From Nocardia higoensis (GTDB taxonomy: Bacteria; Actinomycetota; Actinomycetes; Mycobacteriales; Mycobacteriaceae), in NCBI RefSeq assembly GCF_015477835.1, contig NZ_JADLQN010000002.1:372001-436000 (forward strand): DNA of 64,000 nucleotides. Direction: 5' to 3'. Positions 10,246 to 19,283 of the stretch are shown in pieces (position 1 is the stretch's first letter; the number at the start of each line of letters is the position of its first letter). The translations under genes and the position numbers were made by a program. The notes beneath the pieces are model-generated. The model was not told the origin of the DNA, did no database searches, and worked only from the letters and a program-made list of their open reading frames with translations.

Positions 10246-10955
10246 TTCGGCGCTCGCAGGACGAACCCGACCCCGCGCACCGTGTGCAGCAGTCGCGCGG
10301 TGCCGTCTGCCTCGAGCTTGCGGCGCAGATAGCCGACGAACACGTCCACCACATTGGTGTCGGCGACGAAGTCGTACCCCCAGACCAGTTCGAGCAGCCG
10401 TTCCCGGCTCAGCACCACCCCCGCGTTGCGGGCCAGCGTCGAGAGCAGTTCGAATTCGCGCTTGGTCAGCTCGATTTCGCGTCCGTGCAGCAGGGCGCGG
10501 TAACCGGCGACATCCACCTCGAGCGGTCCGACGGCGATCGTCCCCGGCGCGGCGGGCGGGGCGGTGTCGGTGCGCCTGCGCAACAGGGCCTTGATGCGGG
10601 CCACCAGTTCGGCGAGCACGAACGGTTTCACCAGGTAGTCGTCGGCGCCGGATTCCAGACCCGAGATCCGGTCGTCCACCGAGGAGCGGGCGCTGAGCAC
10701 GCAGACCGGCACCTCGTTGCCGAGCGCGCGCAGGGCGGTGACCACCCCGGCGCCGTCGAGCAGCGGCATGTTCATGTCGAGCACGACGGCGTCGGGACTG
10801 TGCTCGGTCACGCTGCGCAAGGCGGCGGCGCCGTCTCTGGCCACCAGGACGTGGAAACCCGACAGCCGCAGCCCGCGCTCGACCGAGACGAGCACGTCCT
10901 CGTCGTCATCGACGACGAGGACGGTCGGCGGTGGGATGGCGCTCACCCCACCCAT
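10242..10955 (-). CDS. prrA: PrrA-like OmpR-family response regulator
   Basis: The 237-residue product has a receiver at about 10-125 with acidic pocket VVDDDED, phosphoacceptor D60 (VVLDMNMP) and K110 (YLVKPF), followed by a winged-helix DNA-binding domain with LTKREFELL and [14 protein letters not shown]. The last block, [14 protein letters not shown], is typical. The segment from [11 protein letters not shown] to [16 protein letters not shown] is close to M. tuberculosis PrrA as I remember it. Start ATG 10955; GTG 10946 is an alternative. It is first in a two-gene operon with prrB and is preceded by the hemophore-like gene by 42 bp. Confidence 0.92.
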   Translation of the reverse strand: MGGVSAIPPPTVLVVDDDEDVLVSVERGLRLSGFHVLVARDGAAALRSVTEHSPDAVVLDMNMPLLDGAGVVTALRALGNEVPVCVLSARSSVDDRISGLESGADDYLVKPFVLAELVARIKALLRRRTDTAPPAAPGTIAVGPLEVDVAGYRALLHGREIELTKREFELLSTLARNAGVVLSRERLLELVWGYDFVADTNVVDVFVGYLRRKLEADGTARLLHTVRGVGFVLRAPK

Positions 10956-10997
10956 TCTCCGCGTGGACGCGACTGCGGCATCAGAACGACACCGGCG

Positions 10998-11384
10998 TCA
11001 GTAGTTCTGGCAGGTCGCCGCGACCTGGGCCAGCACCTGGCTCAGGTGAGCCGCGCGCGGATCGGACTGCGCCTGTTCCGCGGCCCCGGGGTTCTCCTCG
11101 AGCAGTCGCTGGAACTCCGCGCGACGCTGCTCGACCGGCTGATCGAAGCGCCGCTGCAACTCGGCCTTCTGGCTGGGGTTGGCGTCGAGCAGTTGGGCCA
11201 GCTCGGGGGCCTCGACTCGCAGCGCCGCTTCGACCTGCGCGAAGGTGCAGTCGCTGGTGAGCAGGGGTTCGGCCAGTTCGGCCGGGCCCGCGGAAGCGAC
11301 CGCGGGGCCGAGCAGAACCGCCGCCGTGGCAGCGGTGGCGGCGGTCAGGCCGGCGAGCCGGGTGCGGGTGCGCACGAAATTCAT
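10998..11384 (-). CDS. Secreted hemophore-related (mycobacterial haem-binding type) protein
   Basis: 128 residues. A Sec signal peptide is clear: Arg-rich start MNFVRTRTR, hydrophobic 11-28, and an ASA-type cleavage site near residue 32. The mature part is all-helical with exactly two cysteines (C46 and C125), a pattern of the small four-helix haem-binding/hemophore-related family of mycolata (Rv0203-like). Helix repeats such as LDANPSQKAELQRRF and EFQRLLEENPG fit. It would act in the cell envelope. It lies between the acyl-CoA synthetase and prrA, all on the minus strand. Haem binding is family inference. Confidence 0.7.
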   Translation of the reverse strand: MNFVRTRTRLAGLTAATAATAAVLLGPAVASAGPAELAEPLLTSDCTFAQVEAALRVEAPELAQLLDANPSQKAELQRRFDQPVEQRRAEFQRLLEENPGAAEQAQSDPRAAHLSQVLAQVAATCQNY

Positions 11385-11509
11385 CGGTTGAGCCTCCAGA
11401 TCCAGTCGGGTGTCGGTACCCGACTACCCCCGACGGTAGGTGCAAACGCGGGGTGCGGGTTTGTGAGTTCATTGAGAAGACTCTGAGGATCGTGACGGCC
11501 CGGAACGCG

Positions 11510-11545
11510 AAAAGAACCCGAGCGCCGCGTTTTTCGCCGCGCTCG
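11510..11545 (-). terminator. Terminator downstream of the acyl-CoA synthetase gene
   Basis: On the minus strand a stem of seven plus three base pairs with one internal G-G mismatch (outer arms CGAGCGC and GCGCTCG, 11519-11545) encloses an AAAAA loop and is followed by GGGTTCTTTT. It lies 33 bases past the stop at 11578. Confidence 0.65.
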
Positions 11546-11577
11546 CCGCCGTGCCGTCTTCTCAGGAACTCGCGCGC

Positions 11578-13581
11578 TCAGGAACTCGGCTGGGGATCCT
11601 CGGCCACCGGCGACTGTCCCGCCGCGTTCGCGGCTCGGGCGGCCGCGTCGGCTCGGCTGGTGAGGATCTGGTCCTCCAGCGCGGCCAGCACGGCCGGGTC
11701 CTCGATGGTGGAGGGCACTTCGACCTGCTCGCCCGCGCTGATCTGACGAATCGTCTTGCGCAGGATCTTGCCCGAGCGAGTCTTGGGCAGGCCCGCCACG
11801 ATCACCGCGTCCGACAGCGCCGCGATCGCGCCGACCTGCTCGCGGACCCGCGTGATCAGCTCGTCGCGCAACTCGGTCGGATCGACGTCGATGCCTTCTT
11901 TGAGCACCACGTACGCGATCGGCCGTTGCCCCTTGAGCTCGTCGGGCAGCCCGATGACCGCGCATTCGGCCACGGCGGGGTGCCCGGCGACGGCGGCCTC
12001 CATGCTGCCGGCCGACAGACGGTGGCCTGCCATGTTGATGACGTCGTCGCTGCGGCCCAGGACGTGGAGATAGCCGTCCTCGTCGAAGTATCCCGCGTCG
12101 CCGGTGGCGTAGTGGCCGGGGAAGGCCGTGGTGTAGGAGCGGGTGAAGCGCTCGTCGTCGTGCCACAGCCCCATGAGTGTGCCCGGCGGCATGGGCAGGC
12201 CGATCACGATATTGCCTTCGACGCCCGCGGGTACCGGATTGCCGACCGCGTCGAGCACGCGGAGCCGGAATCCGGGTACCGGCACCGACGACGAGCCCGC
12301 CTTGATCGGCAGGCGCTGCAGACCCAGCGGGTTCGCGCAGATCGGCCAGCCGGTCTCGGTCTGCCACCAGTGGTCGACCACCGGGCAGTCCGGCAGGTCG
12401 GCGAGCAGAGTCCGCGACGCCCAGTCGAAGGTGGCCGGGTCGAGCCGTTCGCCCGCGCAGAACAGCGCGTGCAGCGACGACAGATCGTGGGAACGGGCCA
12501 GCTTGGCCTCGGGATCGGCCTTGCGGATGGCGCGCAGCGCCGTCGGCGCGGTGAACAGCACCCGCACGTCGTACTCCTCGACGATGCGCCAGAACGCGCC
12601 CGCGTCGGGGGTGCCCACCGGTTTGCCCTCGTAGAGCAGCGTGGTCGCCCCGGCCAGCAGCGGCGCGTAGACGATGTAGGAGTGGCCGACCACCCAGCCG
12701 ACATCGGAGGCGGCCCACATCACCTCGCCCGCGCCGATGTCGTAGATGTTGCGCATCGACCAGGTCAGCGCCACCGCGTGCCCGCCGTTGTCGCGGACCA
12801 CACCCTTGGGCTTACCGGTGGTGCCGGAGGTGTAGAGGATGTAGAGCGGATCGGTCGAGGCGACGCTCACCGGATCGGCTTTCGGTGCGTCGGCGACGGT
12901 GTCGTCCCAGTCCAGCCAGCGCACCGTATCGGTGGATCGGGTGTCCTCGTCGGTGTCCGGCGTGAAGTGCGGCGCGCGCTTCTTCACGAGGACATGACGC
13001 ACCGTGCCGCTCTCGGCGAGTCCGAGCGCGCGCCGCACGATGGGCGGGTATTCGATCTTGCGATTCGGTTCGAGGCCACCGGCGGCGGTGACGATGAGCA
13101 CAGGTTCGGCGTCGTCGATGCGGGCGGCGAGTTCCGGCGCGGCGAATCCGCCGAAGACCACCGAATGCACCGCGCCGATCCGCGCGCAGGCCAGCATCGC
13201 GATCACGGCCTCGGGGATCATCGGCAGATAGACGACCACCCGGTCACCGCGTCGCACGCCCAGTTCCCGCATCGCGCCCGCGAAGGTGGCGACTTCGTCG
13301 ACCAATTCGGCATAGGTATAAGTGCGCTTGGTATTGGTCATCGCCGAGTCGTAGATCAGCGCGGGCTGGTCGGCGCGTTCGGGCAGGTGCCGGTCCAGGG
13401 CATTGAAACAGGTGTTCAGCTGGGCATCGGTAAACCATCGGGCAGCCGGCTTGGCGCCTGCGTCGACGATCTGGGTGGGCGGCACATCCCAGTCGACGGC
13501 CTCGGCCGCGGCGGCCCAGAAGCCTGCCGGATCGACCAGACTGGTCTGGTAGACCGGCCGGTACTCGCGCTTCTCGTTCAA
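11578..13581 (-). CDS. prpE: Propionyl/acetyl-CoA synthetase (AMP-forming)
   Basis: The 667-residue adenylate-forming enzyme activates a short carboxylate to its CoA thioester through an acyl-AMP. Landmarks: the P-loop-like YTSGTTGKPKG near residue 250, the A5 region WWQTETGWPICANP, the A7 aspartate in YATGDAGYFDEDGYLHVLGR, and the A10 lysine in KTRSGKILRKT near 590, the site of regulatory acetylation in the family. The 667-residue length and GFxAPELAARIDDAEP fit PrpE or Acs; specificity is not decided. The start is an unusual TTG at 13581, supported by AGGGAG nine bases upstream; no ATG or GTG is available in frame. Confidence 0.85.
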   Translation of the reverse strand: MNEKREYRPVYQTSLVDPAGFWAAAAEAVDWDVPPTQIVDAGAKPAARWFTDAQLNTCFNALDRHLPERADQPALIYDSAMTNTKRTYTYAELVDEVATFAGAMRELGVRRGDRVVVYLPMIPEAVIAMLACARIGAVHSVVFGGFAAPELAARIDDAEPVLIVTAAGGLEPNRKIEYPPIVRRALGLAESGTVRHVLVKKRAPHFTPDTDEDTRSTDTVRWLDWDDTVADAPKADPVSVASTDPLYILYTSGTTGKPKGVVRDNGGHAVALTWSMRNIYDIGAGEVMWAASDVGWVVGHSYIVYAPLLAGATTLLYEGKPVGTPDAGAFWRIVEEYDVRVLFTAPTALRAIRKADPEAKLARSHDLSSLHALFCAGERLDPATFDWASRTLLADLPDCPVVDHWWQTETGWPICANPLGLQRLPIKAGSSSVPVPGFRLRVLDAVGNPVPAGVEGNIVIGLPMPPGTLMGLWHDDERFTRSYTTAFPGHYATGDAGYFDEDGYLHVLGRSDDVINMAGHRLSAGSMEAAVAGHPAVAECAVIGLPDELKGQRPIAYVVLKEGIDVDPTELRDELITRVREQVGAIAALSDAVIVAGLPKTRSGKILRKTIRQISAGEQVEVPSTIEDPAVLAALEDQILTSRADAAARAANAAGQSPVAEDPQPSS

Positions 13582-13899
13582 CTCCGGTGACTCCCTAGCC
13601 CTCGCTTCGATGCCCGCCTCGATAGATCTGTGTGATTGTGGCAGACTTCACGCGACGCCCGGGAGGGCGCCGCGACCTTTGGTTATGCCTGGAAGAGGCT
13701 GGTCAAGTCCCGTGGCGCTACCTGATGTCGCCCAAGCTGTTATTGATCCGTTAGAATCTGATGTCACTTATTTCGGCCGTCATAGACGCAATTTCTCGGC
13801 CAGCCGCAGTTCTCGGCCAGCTCCACCTGTCGAGCCAGTGCGATTGTGGAGGTTCGCTGATGGCGCGTGGATGGGGCCAGTTTGGAAAGTGAGTGGGAG
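13582..13899. other. 318-bp divergent promoter region
   Basis: Intergenic stretch between the divergent acyl-CoA synthetase and the conservon sensor gene. It contains an AT-richer patch around 13736-13800 that may hold promoters, but no convincing -10/-35 pair or operator could be fixed by eye. No gene is seen. Confidence 0.5.
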
Positions 13900-16800
13900 A
13901 TGCGTGACGCCGCAAGGTCCGGCAAGAAGCGCTGGGCGCTCGGCAATTGGGACCTGCGCTGGAAGGTTACGGCGGTTCTCGCCGTGCCTCTGGCGGTCGC
14001 GGTCGGTCTCGGAGTGTCGAGGATTACCACGGAGTTCGGCGAAGCCAATCGGCTCGAGGGCGTCGCGGGAAATATCGAGGTCATTCCGGCCGTCACCGGC
14101 CTGAGCGCCGCGGCCGCCACGGTCGCGGGCTCGCAGATGGTGTCCCTGATACCCGGCGCCTCCGTGGTGACCGATCAGGACCTCACCGAGCTCGACGAGG
14201 CCATCGCGACCGCGGAATCCGCGAACGGGAAACTCGACGGCCGCGACGAGTCGCAGGCCTCGTTGCAGACGATGGTCACCGAAGCCAGGTCGATCCTCGC
14301 CAGGGGCAAGGCGGCCGTCGGCTCGGCCGAGGCGCTCGCCGGGATCGACAAGATCCGCAACGAGAGCGTGAGCATCGTCGAGGGCACCGTGTCGCAGGTC
14401 AGCGATCCGGCCATGGACGCGGCCAAGCTGCGTCTGGTCGACTCGCTGAACACCCGCGCGACGCTGGTCACCGAGCTCGCCGCGTTCAACACCGTCCTGC
14501 ACTCCTTCGACAAGGGTGTCGACGAGTTCGTGACCGCCTCGGAGACCGAACGGCACCTGTTGAACGTGCTGGCGCACCGCTTCGCCGACGGCGACACCGC
14601 CATCGCCGACCTGCGCGCGGGCGTGGACACCCGTATCGCGCTGATCGAGGGCCCGGAGGCGCAGGCGGGCAAGATCCCGCTCGGCGAGTTGAAGAACTCG
14701 CTGACCACCAGCGTCGATGTCTACGAGCGCGTCATCGCGAAGGCCACCAGCGACCTCGACACCGCCATGAACGATCTGTCCAGCCGTGCCAACCGGGACG
14801 CCTGGACCTACACCGCGGTCGTGCTCGCCACGATCCTGGCGGCGCTGCTGCTCGCGGTGTTCGTCGCGCGCTCGATGATCGTGCCGCTGCACCGCCTGCG
14901 CCTGGCCGCGCTGCGCGTGGCCGAGAGCGACCTGCCGCACGAGGTCGCCCAGCTGCGTACCGGCGCCTCCCCGGAGGACGTGCCGCTGGAGCCGATGCCG
15001 ATCCGCTCGGAGGAGGAGATCGGCCAGCTGGCCCGCGCCATCGACGACATCCACGGTCAGGCGCTGCGCCTGGCCAGCGATCAGGCGCAGATGCGTTCCC
15101 AGGTCAACGACATGTTCGAGACCCTGGCCCGGCGCTCCAAGTCCCTCGTCGACCATCAGCTCACCCTCATCGAGGCGATGGAGTACGACGAGAAGGACCC
15201 GCGCCTGCTGGAGAACCTGTTCCGGCTGGACCATCTCGCCGCCCGTATGCGCCGTAACGGCGACAACCTGCTGATTCTGGCCGGCACCAAGCAGCGTCGC
15301 GCCAAGTCCGCCCCGGTGGAGATCGCCGACGTGCTGCGCGCCGCGATCTCCGAGGTCGAGGACTACGAGCGGGTGAAGCTGGGCGCGACCCCGCGGGGCG
15401 CGCTCAAGGAACCGGCCGCCTCCGACCTCGCGCATCTGTTCGCCGAGTTGCTCGACAACGCGCTGCGCGCCTCGCCGCCGGAGACGGACGTGAAGTTCAC
15501 CTTCGCGCAGGCGCACGATCAGGGGCTGCTCATCGAGGTCGCCGACCGCGGCATCGGCATGCCGCCCGCGGAGATGGCCGAGATCAACCGCAAGCTCGAG
15601 CAGACCGCCGAGCCCGGCCCGGACACCGCCCGCCACATGGGCCTGTTCGTGGTCGGCAGGCTGGCCGAGCGACACGGTCTGACCGTCCGGCTTCGCCCGA
15701 CCTTCGACACCGCCCGCGATCCGGGCGTCACGGTCACCGTGCACGTGCCGGTCGGCCTGATCGTGCCGATCAAGGGCAGCGCCGCGGGTACCGGGCCGCA
15801 GGCCGTGCAGGCCGCGCCGGTGCAGCCGAACCCGCAGCGCCCGGTGTCGACCATGCAGACTCGCGCGGTCACCCGCACGTCGGCGGGCAACGTGGTGGTC
15901 ACTGTCGATCCGGGTGTCAGCGGTCCGATCCAGACCGGTGATTCCGCTCCGATCGCCCCCATGGCCCCCGCTGCCCCCGCTGTCCCCGCCGCCACCGGAT
16001 CCGGCGGACTGCCGCAGCGTCAGCCCGGTACGGCCGCCGCTTCGGCGGGCATGGCCGCCGAGAGCGGAAGCGGCGGCGGCACGCATTCGGCGAGCCTGCG
16101 CGAGTCGAGCGCGTCCGCCGCGGCCGGCGGCCCGCAGCGCGGCAAGCTCGCCGCTGCCAGCATGCCCAAGCGCAACGTGTCCGCCGCGACGCCGGGGACC
16201 GCGCAGCCGCCTTCGGGTCCGCTGCCGCCGGTCTCCGGGCCCACCGTGCGTGAGGCGCCCTCGGTCGCCGCGCCGAGCGGTCCGCCGCGGCGCGAGCCCG
16301 GTGTGAACGCGGGCGGTCTCCCGCAGCGTGAACCCGGTGCCAACGGCAGTCCCGCGCCGAGCGGTCCCGGTGGCCTCCCACAGCGTCAGCCAGGTGCGAA
16401 CGGCCCCAACCAGGCCGCGGCGCTCGGCGGCTCGGCTCCGGCCGGTCCCGCTCAGCGGCCCGCGTCCGGCGGGCTGCCGCAGCGGCAGCCGGGCACCAAC
16501 GGCGCTCCGCCGTCCGAGCCGGGTGGTCCGGGCCTCGGCGGCCCCGGCGGTCCCGGTCGGGGTGGTCCGGTTCAGGGTGGCTCGGTCCAGGGTGGCTCGG
16601 TCCAAGGTGGCTCGGTCCACGGGGGCCTGCCCCAACGTCAGCCCGGCGCCAACGGCAGCCCGGCTCCCGCGGGCCCGTCCCAGGGCGGTCTGCCGCAGCG
16701 TCAGCCGGGCGCCAACGGCAGCCCACAGCCACTGGCGGGTGGTCTCCCGCACCGTGCTCCCGGCGCCAACGGCGCGCCGCGGCCGGAGATCTCCCCCGGC

Positions 16801-17652
16801 GCCGCCCCTGGCGGTCTGCCGCAGCGCGACGCGGGTCCCGGCGCTCCCGGTCCCCGGCCCACCTCCGGCAGCCTGCCGCAGCGTCAGCCGGGTGCCACGC
16901 CCGGTCTGCCGCAGCGTGACGCGGCCGCGACCGGGCTCCCACAGCGGGGTCCCGGCGGTCTGCCGCAGCGCGAGGGTGGTCTGCCGCAGCGCGAGGGCGG
17001 TCTGCCGCAACGTGCTCCGGGCGCCGGCGGTCTGCCGCAGCGCGCCCCGGGCGCCAACGGCGCTCCGCAGCCCCCGGCGGGCGGTGGTCTGCCGCAGCGC
17101 GATCCGGGCGCACGCCTGCAGCCGCTCGGCGAGGTTCCGCCCGGTGTCGGTCTGCCGCAGCGCGCTCCCGGCCAGGAAGGCACCGAGGGCGCGGCCGAGG
17201 GTGCCCCCGCCCGCGATCCCGGCAAGCACAGCTACAAGTCGAACCCGGCCAAGACGGCCTCGTTCTTCCAGACCCGGTTGCAGCCCGCCACCGCCGAGCC
17301 CGGCACGTCGATGGACAGCCCGATCTTCGCCGAGATGATGTCGGCGTGGCTGGCCGATCCGAACCCGGACCGCTCCGAAGTGGTCCAGGCGTTCGACTCG
17401 CCCGCCGACGAGGGCTGGCGGGCCGCGCAACAGGCGAGTGAGGCCCGAGCCGAGAAAAAGACCGCTGCGGGCTTGCCGCAACGCGATCCGGGCGGAAGGC
17501 TAGTCCCCGGTGCCGTAACTGGCGCCGCGGATCGCGCGCCAAGGCGTGATCCGGAGTCGATCAGGTCCAGCTTGAGTCGTCACCAGAAGGGCGTCCGGGA
17601 TGGCCGCGCAATGAGAGCAATGAACCTAACCGGAGACAAAGGAGACCGATGA
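13900..17652 (+). CDS. Conservon sensor histidine kinase-like protein (CvnA type) with long GLPQR-repeat tail
   Basis: 1250 residues from ATG 13900 (GTG 13867 is an in-frame alternative). TM1 lies at about 24-42, followed by a helical extracytoplasmic nitrate-sensor-like region to about 300, TM2 at about 302-322, HAMP, a dimerisation segment ([17 protein letters not shown]) and an ATPase domain with N-box [17 protein letters not shown]1 DRGIGMP and G2 MGLFVVGRL. From about residue 625 to the end is a low-complexity Gly/Pro/Gln tail with about 18 GLPQR-type motifs and three GGSVQ repeats. The classical phosphoacceptor motif is absent, as in other conservon sensors. It overlaps the roadblock gene by ATGA. 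A 1233-codon antisense open frame exists but is a base-composition shadow. Confidence 0.88.
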   Translation: MRDAARSGKKRWALGNWDLRWKVTAVLAVPLAVAVGLGVSRITTEFGEANRLEGVAGNIEVIPAVTGLSAAAATVAGSQMVSLIPGASVVTDQDLTELDEAIATAESANGKLDGRDESQASLQTMVTEARSILARGKAAVGSAEALAGIDKIRNESVSIVEGTVSQVSDPAMDAAKLRLVDSLNTRATLVTELAAFNTVLHSFDKGVDEFVTASETERHLLNVLAHRFADGDTAIADLRAGVDTRIALIEGPEAQAGKIPLGELKNSLTTSVDVYERVIAKATSDLDTAMNDLSSRANRDAWTYTAVVLATILAALLLAVFVARSMIVPLHRLRLAALRVAESDLPHEVAQLRTGASPEDVPLEPMPIRSEEEIGQLARAIDDIHGQALRLASDQAQMRSQVNDMFETLARRSKSLVDHQLTLIEAMEYDEKDPRLLENLFRLDHLAARMRRNGDNLLILAGTKQRRAKSAPVEIADVLRAAISEVEDYERVKLGATPRGALKEPAASDLAHLFAELLDNALRASPPETDVKFTFAQAHDQGLLIEVADRGIGMPPAEMAEINRKLEQTAEPGPDTARHMGLFVVGRLAERHGLTVRLRPTFDTARDPGVTVTVHVPVGLIVPIKGSAAGTGPQAVQAAPVQPNPQRPVSTMQTRAVTRTSAGNVVVTVDPGVSGPIQTGDSAPIAPMAPAAPAVPAATGSGGLPQRQPGTAAASAGMAAESGSGGGTHSASLRESSASAAAGGPQRGKLAAASMPKRNVSAATPGTAQPPSGPLPPVSGPTVREAPSVAAPSGPPRREPGVNAGGLPQREPGANGSPAPSGPGGLPQRQPGANGPNQAAALGGSAPAGPAQRPASGGLPQRQPGTNGAPPSEPGGPGLGGPGGPGRGGPVQGGSVQGGSVQGGSVHGGLPQRQPGANGSPAPAGPSQGGLPQRQPGANGSPQPLAGGLPHRAPGANGAPRPEISPGAAPGGLPQRDAGPGAPGPRPTSGSLPQRQPGATPGLPQRDAAATGLPQRGPGGLPQREGGLPQREGGLPQRAPGAGGLPQRAPGANGAPQPPAGGGLPQRDPGARLQPLGEVPPGVGLPQRAPGQEGTEGAAEGAPARDPGKHSYKSNPAKTASFFQTRLQPATAEPGTSMDSPIFAEMMSAWLADPNPDRSEVVQAFDSPADEGWRAAQQASEARAEKKTAAGLPQRDPGGRLVPGAVTGAADRAPRRDPESIRSSLSRHQKGVRDGRAMRAMNLTGDKGDR

Positions 17653-18062
17653 ACCCCGATCTAGGTGGTACGAACCGTCAGCTGGATTGGCTGGTTTCGA
17701 ACTTCGCCAACGAGGTTCCTGGCGTAGCTCATGCCGTCCTGGTCTCGGCTGACGGCCTACTGATGGCCGCGAGCGCCCAGCTGCCCGTCGATCGCGCCGA
17801 ACAACTCTCGGCGGTGACCGCCGGCCTGGCCAGCCTCTCCGTAGGTGTGTCCAATCTGTTCGAAGGCGGCACGGTGCTGCAGTCCGTCGTGGAGATGGAG
17901 CACGGCTACCTGCTGCTGATGGCGGTGGGCGACGGCTCCTACCTCGCGGTGCTGACCAACACGTCCTGCGATATCGGACAGGTGGGCTACGAGATGGCGC
18001 TGCTGGTCGAACGGGTGGGCCAGACAGTACAGGCCACGCCGCGTGTCACGATGGGTTCCTGA
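17649..18062 (+). CDS. Roadblock/LC7 domain protein (CvnB type)
   Basis: 137 residues, with an ATGA overlap with the sensor gene. The single roadblock/LC7 fold is recognised by [31 protein letters not shown] and the [17 protein letters not shown] strand. In Streptomyces conservons this protein is thought to regulate the small GTPase encoded by the same operon, analogous to MglB for MglA. It is soluble and cytosolic or bound to the sensor complex. No catalytic residue is expected. Confidence 0.9.
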   Translation: MNPDLGGTNRQLDWLVSNFANEVPGVAHAVLVSADGLLMAASAQLPVDRAEQLSAVTAGLASLSVGVSNLFEGGTVLQSVVEMEHGYLLLMAVGDGSYLAVLTNTSCDIGQVGYEMALLVERVGQTVQATPRVTMGS

Positions 18063-18069
18063 TGGTGGG

Positions 18070-18444
18070 ATGGACATAGAAGATCACCACGTGGAGAGCG
18101 CCGAGCCGAGCCTCGTCCGGCCGTACTCGCTGACCGCGGGCCGCACCAGGCCCAAGGTCGAGTTGGCGCTCGAGGCGCTTGTCGCCTCACAGCCGGTCGC
18201 TATGGAGCGGCAGTTCGAGCTGACCAACATCGAGACGTCGATCGTGGAGTTGTGCAGAGAATCGCCGTCCGTCGCCGAAGTGGCGGCGCGGCTCGGGATT
18301 CCGATCGGAGTTGCGCGGGTACTCGTAGCCGACTTGATCGATGCCGGGCACGTGCGCGTTTCGGCGACATTGAAAGAGGATTCCAGCGACGATGAACGTC
18401 GCGAGTTGATCGAAAGGGTTCTCAGTGGACTCCGGCGTATTTGA
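18070..18444 (+). CDS. DUF742 protein (CvnC type)
   Basis: The 124-residue product starts at ATG 18070 (MDIEDHHVES), seven bases past the roadblock stop; an in-frame ATG at 18043 would overlap that gene. Features are VRPYSLTAGRTRP near the N-terminus and a winged-helix-like block (SIVELCRESPSVAEVAARLG, then VARVLVADLIDAGHVRV). DUF742 proteins are the third conservon component; their role is unclear, and the winged-helix resemblance suggests binding to partner protein or DNA. The 3' end overlaps the GTPase start by 20 bp, so translation is coupled. Confidence 0.9.
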   Translation: MDIEDHHVESAEPSLVRPYSLTAGRTRPKVELALEALVASQPVAMERQFELTNIETSIVELCRESPSVAEVAARLGIPIGVARVLVADLIDAGHVRVSATLKEDSSDDERRELIERVLSGLRRI

Positions 18445-19027
18445 TTCGACGGCGCAGGTCGATACCCGCACCAGCAAGCCGACCTCGGCCAAGATCGTGG
18501 TCGCCGGCGGCTTCGGTGTCGGTAAGACCACGTTGGTCGGTGCTGTCTCGGAGATCGTTCCGCTGCGCACCGAGGCATTGGTCACCAACGCCAGTGCGGG
18601 TATCGACAATCTGACCGGCATTCCGATGAAGTCGACCACCACGGTGGCGATGGACTTCGGCCGGATCAGCCTCGCAGACGACCTGGTGCTGTATTTGTTC
18701 GGTACGCCGGGCCAGTACCGCTTCTGGTTCATGTGGGACGACCTGATCCGCGGCGCCATCGGCGCGGTGGTGCTGGTCGACACCCGCAGGCTCGAGGACA
18801 GCTTCGCGGCCGTCGACTACTTCGAGGCGCGCAACCTACCTTTCCTGGTGGCGCTCAACGAGTTCGACGATTCGCCCCGATACCCGATCGAGGACATTCG
18901 GCAGGCGCTGGCGGTCTCCGCCGACGTGCCGATCCTGTCCATCGACGCGCGTCGCCGTGAGCCTGCCAAGCAGGCGTTGGTGGCGTTGACCGAGTACGCG
19001 CTGCGCAAGGTGATGCAGGGCTACTGA
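18425..19027 (+). CDS. Conservon small GTPase (CvnD type)
   Basis: The 200-residue product starts at GTG 18425 inside the preceding gene. P-loop GGFGVGKTT lies at about residues 28-36, the G3 equivalent is FGTPGQYRFWF (the usual Asp is replaced, as in this family), and G4 is NEFD. It is the nucleotide-switch partner of the roadblock protein; in Streptomyces, conservon complexes link a membrane sensor to a GTPase affecting development and metabolism. Last gene of the four-gene operon, followed by a hairpin at 19194. Confidence 0.92.
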   Translation: MDSGVFDSTAQVDTRTSKPTSAKIVVAGGFGVGKTTLVGAVSEIVPLRTEALVTNASAGIDNLTGIPMKSTTTVAMDFGRISLADDLVLYLFGTPGQYRFWFMWDDLIRGAIGAVVLVDTRRLEDSFAAVDYFEARNLPFLVALNEFDDSPRYPIEDIRQALAVSADVPILSIDARRREPAKQALVALTEYALRKVMQGY

Positions 19028-19193
19028 ACTCCCGTGCAGCCGCGGTGCCGACCAGTGCTGCGGATGCCCGAGGTGTCACCGATCTCGTTCGCCACCGGAC
19101 CGGAGGCGCGGCGGAGCCGGAAGTGCTGTGGGGTAGCAGCACCGAGGGCCGCGCGTCGGCGGCGGGGAACGATCGGGCCCGTGCGAGACCATG

Positions 19194-19230
19194 ACATCGC
19201 GGCACCGCCGATCCGGTGGTGCCGCGATGT
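19194..19230 (+). terminator. Hairpin after the conservon operon
   Basis: Perfect 13-bp inverted repeat (ACATCGCGGCACC at 19194-19206, GGTGCCGCGATGT at 19218-19230) with an 11-nt loop, followed by TGTGCTG. It lies about 170 bases past the GTPase stop and 54 bases before the next gene. Confidence 0.6.
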
Positions 19231-19283
19231 TGTGCTGCCCACAGCCGCTCGGGTCGGTGTGTCCGGCGCGATACGCTCGCGCG

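Noticed and set aside
13780..17481. A 1233-codon minus-strand open frame opposite the conservon sensor
   Set aside because: Its product is Arg/Gly/His-rich low complexity and it lies over a recognised histidine-kinase-like gene with correct motifs; it is a high-GC antisense artefact.
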